A stretch of 64,000 nucleotides of DNA, from assembly GCA_965222105.1 (NCBI GenBank), contig CBDCTQ010000073.1, positions 68,412 to 132,411 of the forward strand, given 5' to 3'. Positions 1 to 7,617 of the stretch are shown piece by piece. Position 1 is the stretch's first letter. The number at the start of each line of letters is the position of its first letter. Source of the DNA: CALGLS01 sp965222105 (GTDB lineage: Bacteria > Bacteroidota > Bacteroidia > Chitinophagales > Saprospiraceae). The position numbers and the translations under genes are program-made. The notes beneath the pieces are model-generated. The model was not told the DNA's origin, did not search any database, and saw only the letters and a list, made by a program, of their open reading frames with translations.

Positions 1-27
1 TGCCCTTTCACGGGTAATTCATGCTTT

Positions 28-191
28 AGACATTATGAACAAAAATTTTGTATGCAGCCTGAATGCCCTTTTTTGCCTACCCTGCGTCACATCCTCGCCT
101 TCGTAGCTAGGGCTACGAGGCTCCGGGTGTTCCTTGGTTAGACAAAAAATTGCTCTTCAGTTGCTATACAAAAAATCCATTCATAATGTCT
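28..191. repeat. MITE-like imperfect palindromic element, copy A
   Basis: The element begins AGACATTATGAA and ends with the exact inverse TTCATAATGTCT. The two halves match imperfectly along their whole length, so the element would fold into one long hairpin. The centre (101-118) is a separate palindrome, TCGTAGC/GCTACGA. A second copy is at 15819-15997 with a different central palindrome. It contains no ORF that could be a transposase. No clear target-site duplication is visible. It lies in the 435-bp gene-free left end of the window, which also holds a TTTGAGTGC motif near 215 related to the element at 50214-50394 and CAGCAAAT/CAGCACAT octamers near 313-350. Confidence 0.75.
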
Positions 192-435
192 TTTATATGT
201 ATATGTTTTAATTTGAGTGCAAGACAGGTTTGTACAAATCTTACTTTGGGATATTGTAAAAAGCGAGTATTCGGAAAGAGAAATGCTTTTCCCAAATTTG
301 CTGCGGGATCAAACATCAGCACATCAGCAAATTAATCATCAGCACATTTACCAAAGCTAAGAATTCCTGAGCTATCAATCATTTCCTTTTCGCTGAAAAG
401 CCTTACCTTTCGGCAAATTTTATTACTGCTGACAC

Positions 436-1290
436 ATGATAAAGCGAATACTCCAAGCCCTCGCGTTGCTGTTCGTCGCCGCCTGGGTTATTTCGATGAA
501 CAGTTGTATGAACTTCCGGAAAAGCGATAAAAAGGTACGACAACATTTTGAAGAGAAAAACATCTCCGTAGACATTCACCGGGTCAGCTATGGCGACCGC
601 ACCGTGCGTTACATCCAAACCGGCTGCACCGATCCCAACTGCCCGGTGGTGCTATTTGTACACGGCGCACCCGGAGGGGCCGACGCCTGGTTCGACTTTA
701 TGGAAGATAGCCTGTTGCGACAAAAAGCCCGGCTGGTTTCAATCGACCGTCCCGGCTATGGATATTCCGATTTTGGCACAGCCGTCGTTTCCGTTGTAGA
801 ACAGGCAGAGGCCGTAAATGCCGTGTTACAGAGATCTGGCAATGGGCCCGCCATACTCGTTGGCCACTCCTACGGCGGACCGGTAATCGGCAAATACGCC
901 GTCGATCATCCCGGCCGTGTAAAAGCATTGTTTATGGTCGCTCCCGTCAACGACCCCGACAGCGAAGTGGAATTCTGGTACGCCAACATTGGCCGCTGGA
1001 AACTCACCCGCTGGATGGTGTCGAAGGCCATGCGCGTAGCTACCGACGAAAAATTTGCCCACATCGCCGAGCTGCGCAACATGATACCCGACTGGTCGCG
1101 GCTCACCATGCCCGTCGTTCACATGCACGGCAAAAAAGACAACCTCGCCTCTTTCGACAACATCGCTTTCAGCAAAAAACACATCCCACAACACCTCCTC
1201 CGCACCATCGAACTGGAAAAGGGCAACCACCTGCTTATCTTCAACCGGGTGCCTGCTGTCAAACAGGAGATTGTCGATCTTTTGGATTAA
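436..1290 (+). CDS. Alpha/beta hydrolase, probable lipoprotein
   Basis: A 284-aa alpha/beta-hydrolase-fold protein. The N-terminus is a hydrophobic signal sequence ending in Cys24 in a lipobox-like MNSC context, so it is probably anchored to a membrane. The core shows the oxyanion strand VVLFVHGAPGG, the nucleophile elbow GHSYGG with Ser145, a candidate acid Asp235 in GKKDN and a candidate base His265 in KGNHLL, in the canonical order. This supports an esterase, peptidase or lipase-like hydrolase, but the substrate cannot be read from sequence. It stands alone between two repeat-rich spacers. The start at 436 is preferred because it gives a complete signal sequence. Confidence 0.85.
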   Translation: MIKRILQALALLFVAAWVISMNSCMNFRKSDKKVRQHFEEKNISVDIHRVSYGDRTVRYIQTGCTDPNCPVVLFVHGAPGGADAWFDFMEDSLLRQKARLVSIDRPGYGYSDFGTAVVSVVEQAEAVNAVLQRSGNGPAILVGHSYGGPVIGKYAVDHPGRVKALFMVAPVNDPDSEVEFWYANIGRWKLTRWMVSKAMRVATDEKFAHIAELRNMIPDWSRLTMPVVHMHGKKDNLASFDNIAFSKKHIPQHLLRTIELEKGNHLLIFNRVPAVKQEIVDLLD

Positions 1291-1707
1291 TGCAAGTTGC
1301 ATACAATACTGCCTAACTCCCTGGAAATCAACGATTGTTTTTTTTCAATGGTATACCACAAATTTTCCCCGAGTTCGTCGCGGCCCGCCTGTCGGATGGG
1401 CAGGTTTGCTTGCCTGTTCGCCACAGGTAAGTAGTCAGCACCACAAATCACTAAAAAAGAGCAAAATACAATTTAGAAATAAAAAAATATGAATTTTTCC
1501 GCTCCAACCCCTTGACACATTAGTTTTTTTTTTTTATAACTTGTAGCCGAATTCTAAAACCACCATGAAGGCCTGTCCCGAACTTGTTTCGGGAGACTTC
1601 GCCAGTGAAGGACTATCGCCTTCACTGCACGTACCGCTACGCCTTCATGCCTGCCAAGCAGGCAACGTCCTGCATGGGCAAGCTACCACACCAAAAACGA
1701 CCAAACC
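1291..1707. other. Gene-free spacer rich in short palindromes
   Basis: This 417-bp spacer has no convincing gene. It holds a CCTGTC..GGGCAGG palindrome around 1384-1425. From 1565 to 1648 there is a nested set of inverted repeats: ATGAAGGC (1565-1572) pairs with GCCTTCAT (1641-1648), CAGTGAAGG (1603-1611) pairs with CCTTCACTG (1619-1627), and a self-contained TCCCGAAC/GTTTCGGGA hairpin lies at 1576-1594. A CCTGCC..GGCA hairpin follows near 1650. The spacer could be a folded leader or a cluster of mobile palindromes. Confidence 0.6.
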
Positions 1708-1911
1708 ATGAAAAAAATTGAAAAGCTGTGTTACCTCCTGCTGCTACTTATTTTAACAGTCTCCTCCTGCCGCAAGGACGAAATACTTTTATGCTATATG
1801 AATGATGAACTTTGGGTGGCAAAGGTGTTTTTTGGGGCCAATGCTCCTCTACGCTCGGTGCGATTTGCAGCCGCAACTCATCGCTCTCATTGTAAAGCGC
1901 CAACTAAATAA
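1708..1911 (+). CDS. Truncated small lipoprotein of the cassette family
   Basis: A 67-aa ORF with a signal peptide and lipobox (Cys21, VSSC followed by RKDE). Shortly after comes MNDELWVAK, matching the INGEPWVA and VNGVEWEA motifs of the full-length lipoproteins at 1990-2616 and 59070-60908. Homology ends soon after this motif and the ORF stops in unrelated sequence. Those relatives run to about 175-208 aa and end in an ITDGYFD-YRF type motif that is missing here. It looks like the 5' remnant of a former cassette member; it could still make a short lipopeptide. It lies 78 bp upstream of the intact lipoprotein gene and in the same direction. Confidence 0.5.
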   Translation: MKKIEKLCYLLLLLILTVSSCRKDEILLCYMNDELWVAKVFFGANAPLRSVRFAAATHRSHCKAPTK

Positions 1912-1935
1912 AAGAAATTCTTCTAGTCAAATATA

Positions 1936-1947
1936 TTGTTATAACAA
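1936..1947. promoter_or_regulatory. TTGTTATAACAA palindrome shared by both cassettes
   Basis: A perfect 12-bp palindrome 42 bp upstream of the lipoprotein ATG at 1990. The identical 12-mer lies at 60948-60959, 39 bp upstream of the first lipoprotein of cassette 2. Immediately downstream is TATTTTTG (1949-1956), a TAnnTTTG -7 motif, so a protein bound to the palindrome would touch the promoter. No convincing -33 TTTG is seen. Confidence 0.5.
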
Positions 1948-1989
1948 ATATTTTTGCAACTTCAATTTTTAACTACTAAACCCACCTCC

Positions 1990-2616
1990 ATGAAAAGGAT
2001 TACTTTCACTGAGCAACATAAGTCTTCCAGGGCAATCCATTATATAACATTGTTCTTACTATCTGCTCTGCTTTGTCTCTCTGCCTCCTGCCACAAAGAC
2101 GATGGCCCCGACAACCCCTGGGGACTACCCGATGCTACACAAACCGGAGCCAACACCTTCGGCTGCCTGATTAATGGGGAACCGTGGGTGGCAGAAAATA
2201 ACCGTTTGTCTGGATGGGATACTGAAGCTACTTATGATGAAGTTGAAGTAGGGGTTGCAGACCGATACTACTTTAATGTATCGGCTAAGTACTTTCCATC
2301 TTCTACATTTCCTCCTCCAGATTCGGCAATATCAGACAGGTTCTCTATTAGAATAAGGCCGGTTTATTCCGAGGGAGAGGTAGATTTTCCCCAGCTTTCA
2401 AGAAAAGATGCTGAATACGTTACTAGCTTAATAGGCATACCCGGAAGTAGTAAAACGTATAGGTTAGATACCCTATACAATAACTATTTTGAAGTGACAA
2501 ATCTTGATACATCTAAAAACACTTGTTCGGCCAAATTTAGTTTTCGACTTGTACGGAATGCGGATATTTTAAATATCACTGAAGGCCGCTTCGATGTAAT
2601 CTATCAGCCGGACTAA
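1990..2616 (+). CDS. Small outer-surface lipoprotein, DUF6252-like
   Basis: A 208-aa predicted lipoprotein. The signal sequence ends in the lipobox SASC followed by HKDD. The ORF is open upstream to a TTG at 1954, but the ATG at 1990 is chosen because the 12 extra residues would precede the promoter-like motif. The mature part starts with GANTFGCLINGEPWVAE, a motif typical of Bacteroidota DUF6252-type lipoproteins, and ends NITEGRFDVIY, matching the ends of the cassette-2 lipoproteins. The function is unknown. It is followed after 81 bp by the giant T9SS esterase, the same order as in cassette 2, so the two products may work together at the cell surface. That is an inference. Confidence 0.75.
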   Translation: MKRITFTEQHKSSRAIHYITLFLLSALLCLSASCHKDDGPDNPWGLPDATQTGANTFGCLINGEPWVAENNRLSGWDTEATYDEVEVGVADRYYFNVSAKYFPSSTFPPPDSAISDRFSIRIRPVYSEGEVDFPQLSRKDAEYVTSLIGIPGSSKTYRLDTLYNNYFEVTNLDTSKNTCSAKFSFRLVRNADILNITEGRFDVIYQPD

Positions 2617-2697
2617 ACAGCCATTATATTCCTTAATTACCTTCTACGGCTCAAACGAAGTAGAACATAATATTTCCTAACCTTTAAATTCTAAATC

Positions 2698-5600
2698 ATG
2701 AAAAGGATTTACCTGCTCATGGCACTGATGGTGCCATGCCTGGCGGAGCCATGCCAGGCCCAAAGGCTCTACGAGCACGTTCAACACATTTTTGCACCCC
2801 TGAACAAATCGGAAGTCCAATCGGGTATTTTAATCCAACAATCCCCCACCTTTATCTGGCCGGGGCATTACAACGGATACAACACCGCAGATAGTATGCG
2901 ACTGAGTCTCGATCACTTTGGCATGCTCTATGGGCAGTTCAGGCTGGCCAATGTCGACAATACCGACACCTTGCCCACGCCTGATGTATTCCTGAGCAAA
3001 ACGCCGGGCTTATTCCGGCAGAGCGATACGGTCAATCTGGCGCTTATGGCCATGCAGTACGACTACATCCACAACACCGCCCTGGAAGACAGTCTGGTAG
3101 CCTGGTCGGACGGACAACTCTTTGACGTGCCGGGGCGGGCATCCTCGCCTTACGTGCAGGATACCTCTTTTGTGGTGACCGCACTAAACCAAAACGTCCG
3201 GGGGCTTACCTGCTATTTTACCCTGCCATCCGAACTGGTCTTCAACAACCTGGGCTGGAATATTTCGCAGGTCGAAATAGACTTCGACGACGGCAAGGGC
3301 TTCCAGCCAATCGACACAGGAGAGAACTACACCGCCACCTACGATCGCGAAGGCACCAAAACCATTCACCTCCGGTATACCCAAAACGGTACAACGCTAC
3401 ATATGGTTACGAGTGTTGAGGTGGAAGAACTGCCTGCCTCCAGTGAGTACAGGGATTATGATGAAGACAATCCGGAAATTATTGATGAGGTGGAGGGCAT
3501 GACCTTAAGCATTTTCTCCGCTTGCGAAGATGGCAAGGTACGACGGCCGCTGATCGTTTTGGAAGGTTTTGCAGGAGAAAATTTTGATTCTGATGACATG
3601 TTTGATCTTATTAATGAAGGAGAAACATCAAGCGACGAAATTCTAAAAGACTACTTCAGCACCAACGAGTACGACCTCATCTACATCGACTATGCGAGTT
3701 CGTTGGTATCGGTTTCGGCCAATGCCAATCATCTGATCGAAGCCATCAAGTGGATCAATGCCCGCAAGCACGCCGACGGCAGCAGCCTGCCCAATGTGTT
3801 AGTGGGTAATAGTATGGGGGGCCTGGTGGGGAAACTGGCCCTGCTCAGGATGCACAACGAACAGGGGCTGGATGCAGAAGTAGAGCGGTTCTTCACCTAC
3901 GATTCCCCGCTCAAAGGGGCCAATTTTCCAATAGGTATACAAGCGTTTATCAGAGATTTAATAGACCAGGCCGGAGACATTGGTGCAAGTGTCACTTCTC
4001 TGCAACAAGCACTTTTGCTATTGGATTCTCCATCTTCTAAAGATTTGTTGAAACATCGGGTGCGGCTTAGCTACGGAACTAATTTTGATACCCCATCTTT
4101 ATCCGTTAATTCCTGGGACTTTGACAGTTTCCAGGCAATAATTTATCAATTGGAAGCCATCCGCCCGTTAGGAGAAATTACCCGTCATTATGCAATCTCT
4201 AATGGGGCGAATGCGGGTATTTTACAGGAAAGTATTGCAAGCCTTCCCGAAGCTCCCAACCTTATGACCATTCTGCATTTTTATTTGAAGTTAGATCACC
4301 AAATAAATAACGATGATTCCGCCAACTTGTATGATCTTGAAATCACAGCAGATGCATATTCGGCGATTAATCCACATATTTTGCGTTATGAACGGCACAT
4401 TGCAATTACGTCTGACTGGATAAATGAATTAGAAGATATACAAAGTGAAATTTACCTGAATGTATCAACCGATATTGATGTGGACAATGCTCCTGGTGGT
4501 AATAGTAATATTGGAATAGCGCAAATAAAAGATGCTTTAGACGATGTGATTAGTACAATGGAAGAAGACTTGGATGAATATGAGGATGCTGAGTATTCTG
4601 TTCCTTTAGTTAGTTTTTGTTTCGTACCAACTGTCAGCGCCTTGGACATGCCTGAGAATACACCGCCAAAAACACCCAATCCAACTAATGGAAGTGGTGT
4701 ATTTAGAGCCTCTATGTCAAATGATAATTCATCAGTGTCTGACTATAGTGGACAACCAGAATTTAATCAAAACCATGTGTCTATTAATACTCGGATAGCT
4801 GATTTTTTTGTTTCCGCACTCTCAGATGTAATCATTCCGAATAGCGATTTGACAGGCCCTAATCTAAATGTAATATATAATTTTGGACAATCTACCCCTC
4901 CAGGCGAAACAAGCACTGGGAATATCATATCCGGCAACCTTAACGTTGGTATCGGAGGTCAACTTTGGATAAACAGAGATGGCCCTCTTGGATATTCCAC
5001 TAGCAATCCGGATAATAACTATCCACAATCCTTTAGAGTAGTCGTTCCCAGTATCAACTGCAACGATGATGACGAAGCTCACATTGAAGTTAATGATAAT
5101 GGGAAAATCATCATTGGAGAATGGGATAATAGTATTAAAAATACAGGCCACTTATATTTCGGTAAGAACAGCTCCCTTACAATTAATGCTCAGGAAGGGG
5201 TATTTGTTGATAAATACAGTTCAATGGTTATTGGCGGAAGTTCCACCATGACTGTTAACTCTGGAGCAAAAGCGGAATTTAATGAGAAGGCAAAATGTTT
5301 TGTTGCAGCAGGCGGAACTGTTACCATCAAATCAGGTGCAACGTTTCGATTGATAAACGGTGGAGAATTGGTTGTAGAGGAAGGTGGCGTTCTCGAAATA
5401 GACGCCGGTGCCAACATCGACCTCTGGTGGCCTGAATCCAACATCCACATCAAAGAGGGTGGCGAACTCCGCATCAATGGCGACTTCAACTTCAGTGGCA
5501 AAGGCTACTTCCAATTTGACGAAGGCCATATTCTCAGTTTTGGCCCTGGCGCGGATGCTTTCCGTCTTACCGGAGATGCTATTGACACCCGCTTCATCAA

Positions 5601-7248
5601 GCTCAATTCAGGAGCCGTGTTGGATTTGGAAAACCATGGCCTCGATCTGCAGGCCGGACTGGTCGAATTCGGCAATGCCAGCAGCATCCAGATCACTGGA
5701 GGGCATGTGCGTACATATGAGGTTACTTTTGAAGGTAGTGGAAATTCCTCGTTTTACGTCACCGACCCTTCCTGGATGCTGGTATCGGAAAGCATTTTCA
5801 ATGACATGGCCGATGGGATCGTCATTGGAGGGTTTACGGGTGTGGGTGGCTCCAATTTATTTGACGCCGTCAATCTGCGATATTGTACCTTCAATGAATG
5901 CGCCAACAGCGTCTTTGCAACCAACTCCTCCAGGATAAACCTGGCTCATTGCACGTTCAATGGCGGTTCCACCCAGTCTGCCCCTGTTGACCGGCTCGGA
6001 GTTTTGGGGCAAAACGTAGATTTATTGTTTTTGCATGACTGCAATTTTTCAGATTATTACTCTCTGTCGGAGGAAATGGCAGCCGTCTATCTGGACAATG
6101 TACATATCCTATCGATGATGGGAGGGCAGATCGACCAGGCAGGTACCGGTATCCTGGCCCCTTGCCCGGGGCCGTCGAACCCACCCAATAAATCCAGCGT
6201 GCGGCTATACAGCTATGCCATCATCTCCAATTGCGACCGGGCCATCCACATCGCCAAAGGCGGTACTGATGCCAATGGGGAAGATTACGGGCTGGTTGAC
6301 CTCAAGTGTACCAGCCTGATAGACAATGGCGTGGGTATAAGCGGTGTAGATGTATTGTTGGGAATAGATGCCTGTGTGGGCACCGATCCTCAGTGCAGTG
6401 TACTCAAGTCCAATCAGTTCATTCTGGGATTCAATAGCACTTCCTACTTCGATATAGCCTACGTCGACCGAATTGATGTTGAAGAGGTACAGGCCAGGTA
6501 CAATTATTGGTCTGATGACCCCGTTTGTTGTTCCGGAAACAATTTCGATACCTACTACCTGGCGAAAGAAACCTCCGTTGACAATTGTGTATCCAGTAGC
6601 GACGTTGTCCATTACGTCAACCTGATAGATGACAACGCCCTGGCTGCTCCTCCGGAAGGATGTGGTTCGAGCGAACCTGGTCCAGAGACGCCTCATATTT
6701 CCGAAACTGAATTTACCGGCACCCCTTACCAATGCACCATCAATATTCCCGACGGTCAATACCAACTCGACCAGCAATACCATTCCGCCACCTGGTTTTT
6801 CAATCAGGACAGCATGGAGGTAGCCTATCTCCAATACAAAGTACTGGCTGCATTGCCCAACAACATCCGCGACAACTCCGATCAAATCTGCCGCCACTAC
6901 ATCGACGTAGCCCGCGTAATGGCATATGCCCTGAGCAGCAAAGGCTCTGCCAATACCAATGCCGGTGGTTGGGTGGAGGGGGCATTTCGTCCGATGAATC
7001 CGGATTCAGAAGAGTTACGATTGAAAGTTCGACCTAATCCGGCCAGCGAGTCGGTGCAGATCGAATTGGGAGCGGAGCCGTTCCGACTTAGCGTGTACGA
7101 TTTGTTGGGCAATCTGTTACAAATTACGATTATGAGCAGCGGAGAAACACTTGCAATAGCAGGTTGGTCGCCGGGGTTGTATTTACTGAAAGCTATAGAT
7201 GAGACCACGGGCGAACAGCGGGCGGTGAAACTGGTGGTAGGCAATTGA
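2698..7248 (+). CDS. Giant secreted esterase/beta-helix protein with T9SS tail (cassette 1)
   Basis: A 1516-aa secreted protein. Residues 1-22 form a signal peptide (cleavage near CQAQ). A beta-rich region with a PKD-like segment follows to about 245. Residues about 280-430 form an alpha/beta-hydrolase: RRPLIVLEGFAG strand, GNSMGG nucleophile elbow with Ser372, and PLKGANFPIG after it. Residues about 760-1240 are rich in short beta-helix-like turns (GG.(L/V).(I/V)..G). The C-terminal 75 residues are a type A T9SS sorting domain (VRPNPASE, YDLLGN, WSPGLYLL, KLVV). It is therefore expected on the surface or in the medium as an esterase or lipase-like enzyme on a beta-helix stalk; the substrate is unknown. 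From about 5690 onward it is nearly identical to the giant gene at 54427-58958, while the N-terminal half is only distantly similar. Confidence 0.85.
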   Translation: MKRIYLLMALMVPCLAEPCQAQRLYEHVQHIFAPLNKSEVQSGILIQQSPTFIWPGHYNGYNTADSMRLSLDHFGMLYGQFRLANVDNTDTLPTPDVFLSKTPGLFRQSDTVNLALMAMQYDYIHNTALEDSLVAWSDGQLFDVPGRASSPYVQDTSFVVTALNQNVRGLTCYFTLPSELVFNNLGWNISQVEIDFDDGKGFQPIDTGENYTATYDREGTKTIHLRYTQNGTTLHMVTSVEVEELPASSEYRDYDEDNPEIIDEVEGMTLSIFSACEDGKVRRPLIVLEGFAGENFDSDDMFDLINEGETSSDEILKDYFSTNEYDLIYIDYASSLVSVSANANHLIEAIKWINARKHADGSSLPNVLVGNSMGGLVGKLALLRMHNEQGLDAEVERFFTYDSPLKGANFPIGIQAFIRDLIDQAGDIGASVTSLQQALLLLDSPSSKDLLKHRVRLSYGTNFDTPSLSVNSWDFDSFQAIIYQLEAIRPLGEITRHYAISNGANAGILQESIASLPEAPNLMTILHFYLKLDHQINNDDSANLYDLEITADAYSAINPHILRYERHIAITSDWINELEDIQSEIYLNVSTDIDVDNAPGGNSNIGIAQIKDALDDVISTMEEDLDEYEDAEYSVPLVSFCFVPTVSALDMPENTPPKTPNPTNGSGVFRASMSNDNSSVSDYSGQPEFNQNHVSINTRIADFFVSALSDVIIPNSDLTGPNLNVIYNFGQSTPPGETSTGNIISGNLNVGIGGQLWINRDGPLGYSTSNPDNNYPQSFRVVVPSINCNDDDEAHIEVNDNGKIIIGEWDNSIKNTGHLYFGKNSSLTINAQEGVFVDKYSSMVIGGSSTMTVNSGAKAEFNEKAKCFVAAGGTVTIKSGATFRLINGGELVVEEGGVLEIDAGANIDLWWPESNIHIKEGGELRINGDFNFSGKGYFQFDEGHILSFGPGADAFRLTGDAIDTRFIKLNSGAVLDLENHGLDLQAGLVEFGNASSIQITGGHVRTYEVTFEGSGNSSFYVTDPSWMLVSESIFNDMADGIVIGGFTGVGGSNLFDAVNLRYCTFNECANSVFATNSSRINLAHCTFNGGSTQSAPVDRLGVLGQNVDLLFLHDCNFSDYYSLSEEMAAVYLDNVHILSMMGGQIDQAGTGILAPCPGPSNPPNKSSVRLYSYAIISNCDRAIHIAKGGTDANGEDYGLVDLKCTSLIDNGVGISGVDVLLGIDACVGTDPQCSVLKSNQFILGFNSTSYFDIAYVDRIDVEEVQARYNYWSDDPVCCSGNNFDTYYLAKETSVDNCVSSSDVVHYVNLIDDNALAAPPEGCGSSEPGPETPHISETEFTGTPYQCTINIPDGQYQLDQQYHSATWFFNQDSMEVAYLQYKVLAALPNNIRDNSDQICRHYIDVARVMAYALSSKGSANTNAGGWVEGAFRPMNPDSEELRLKVRPNPASESVQIELGAEPFRLSVYDLLGNLLQITIMSSGETLAIAGWSPGLYLLKAIDETTGEQRAVKLVVGN

Positions 7249-7290
7249 CGAGTTGAAGGCAAGAACTCCATTTTTTAAATTCTATTTCCC

Positions 7291-7324
7291 GGTAGGGCAA
7301 TCACTTGATGGTGGTTGCCCTATC
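7291..7324 (+). terminator. Rho-independent terminator of cassette 1
   Basis: GGTAGGGCAATCAC (7291-7304) pairs with GTGGTTGCCCTATC (7311-7324) around a 6-base loop and is followed by a T-rich stretch. It lies 42 bp after the stop of the giant gene. The rest of the 369-bp spacer up to 7617 is AT-rich, with a duplicated ACCAGCAAATTGC motif and no gene. Confidence 0.75.
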
Positions 7325-7617
7325 AATTTTTGTAAAGGGCTTATTGGGTTGACAAATAAGCCTCGGTACCAGCAAATTGCCATGTAGCACAGTAACTCTT
7401 CAGTAATTCTTAATAAATTTCTCATACACAACTGATTACCAGCAAATTGCAATAAAACAAAACTAATTTTAAAACATTAAAAATAAAAAAATTCAAAAAA
7501 ACCCGCCGTTCATTTATGGAATTTGGGGTGTTTCTGCAGCTTATATATAGAGTTGGTACCGAAAAAATTGGCAGTACCACTCTTTATTGCTATTTTTAAA
7601 GAACATTCAGAAACATT

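Noticed and set aside
6205..6897. Antisense ORF opposite the giant gene 3' part (and its counterpart at 54839-55453)
   Set aside because: Conserved only because the sense strands are nearly identical; no independent motif.
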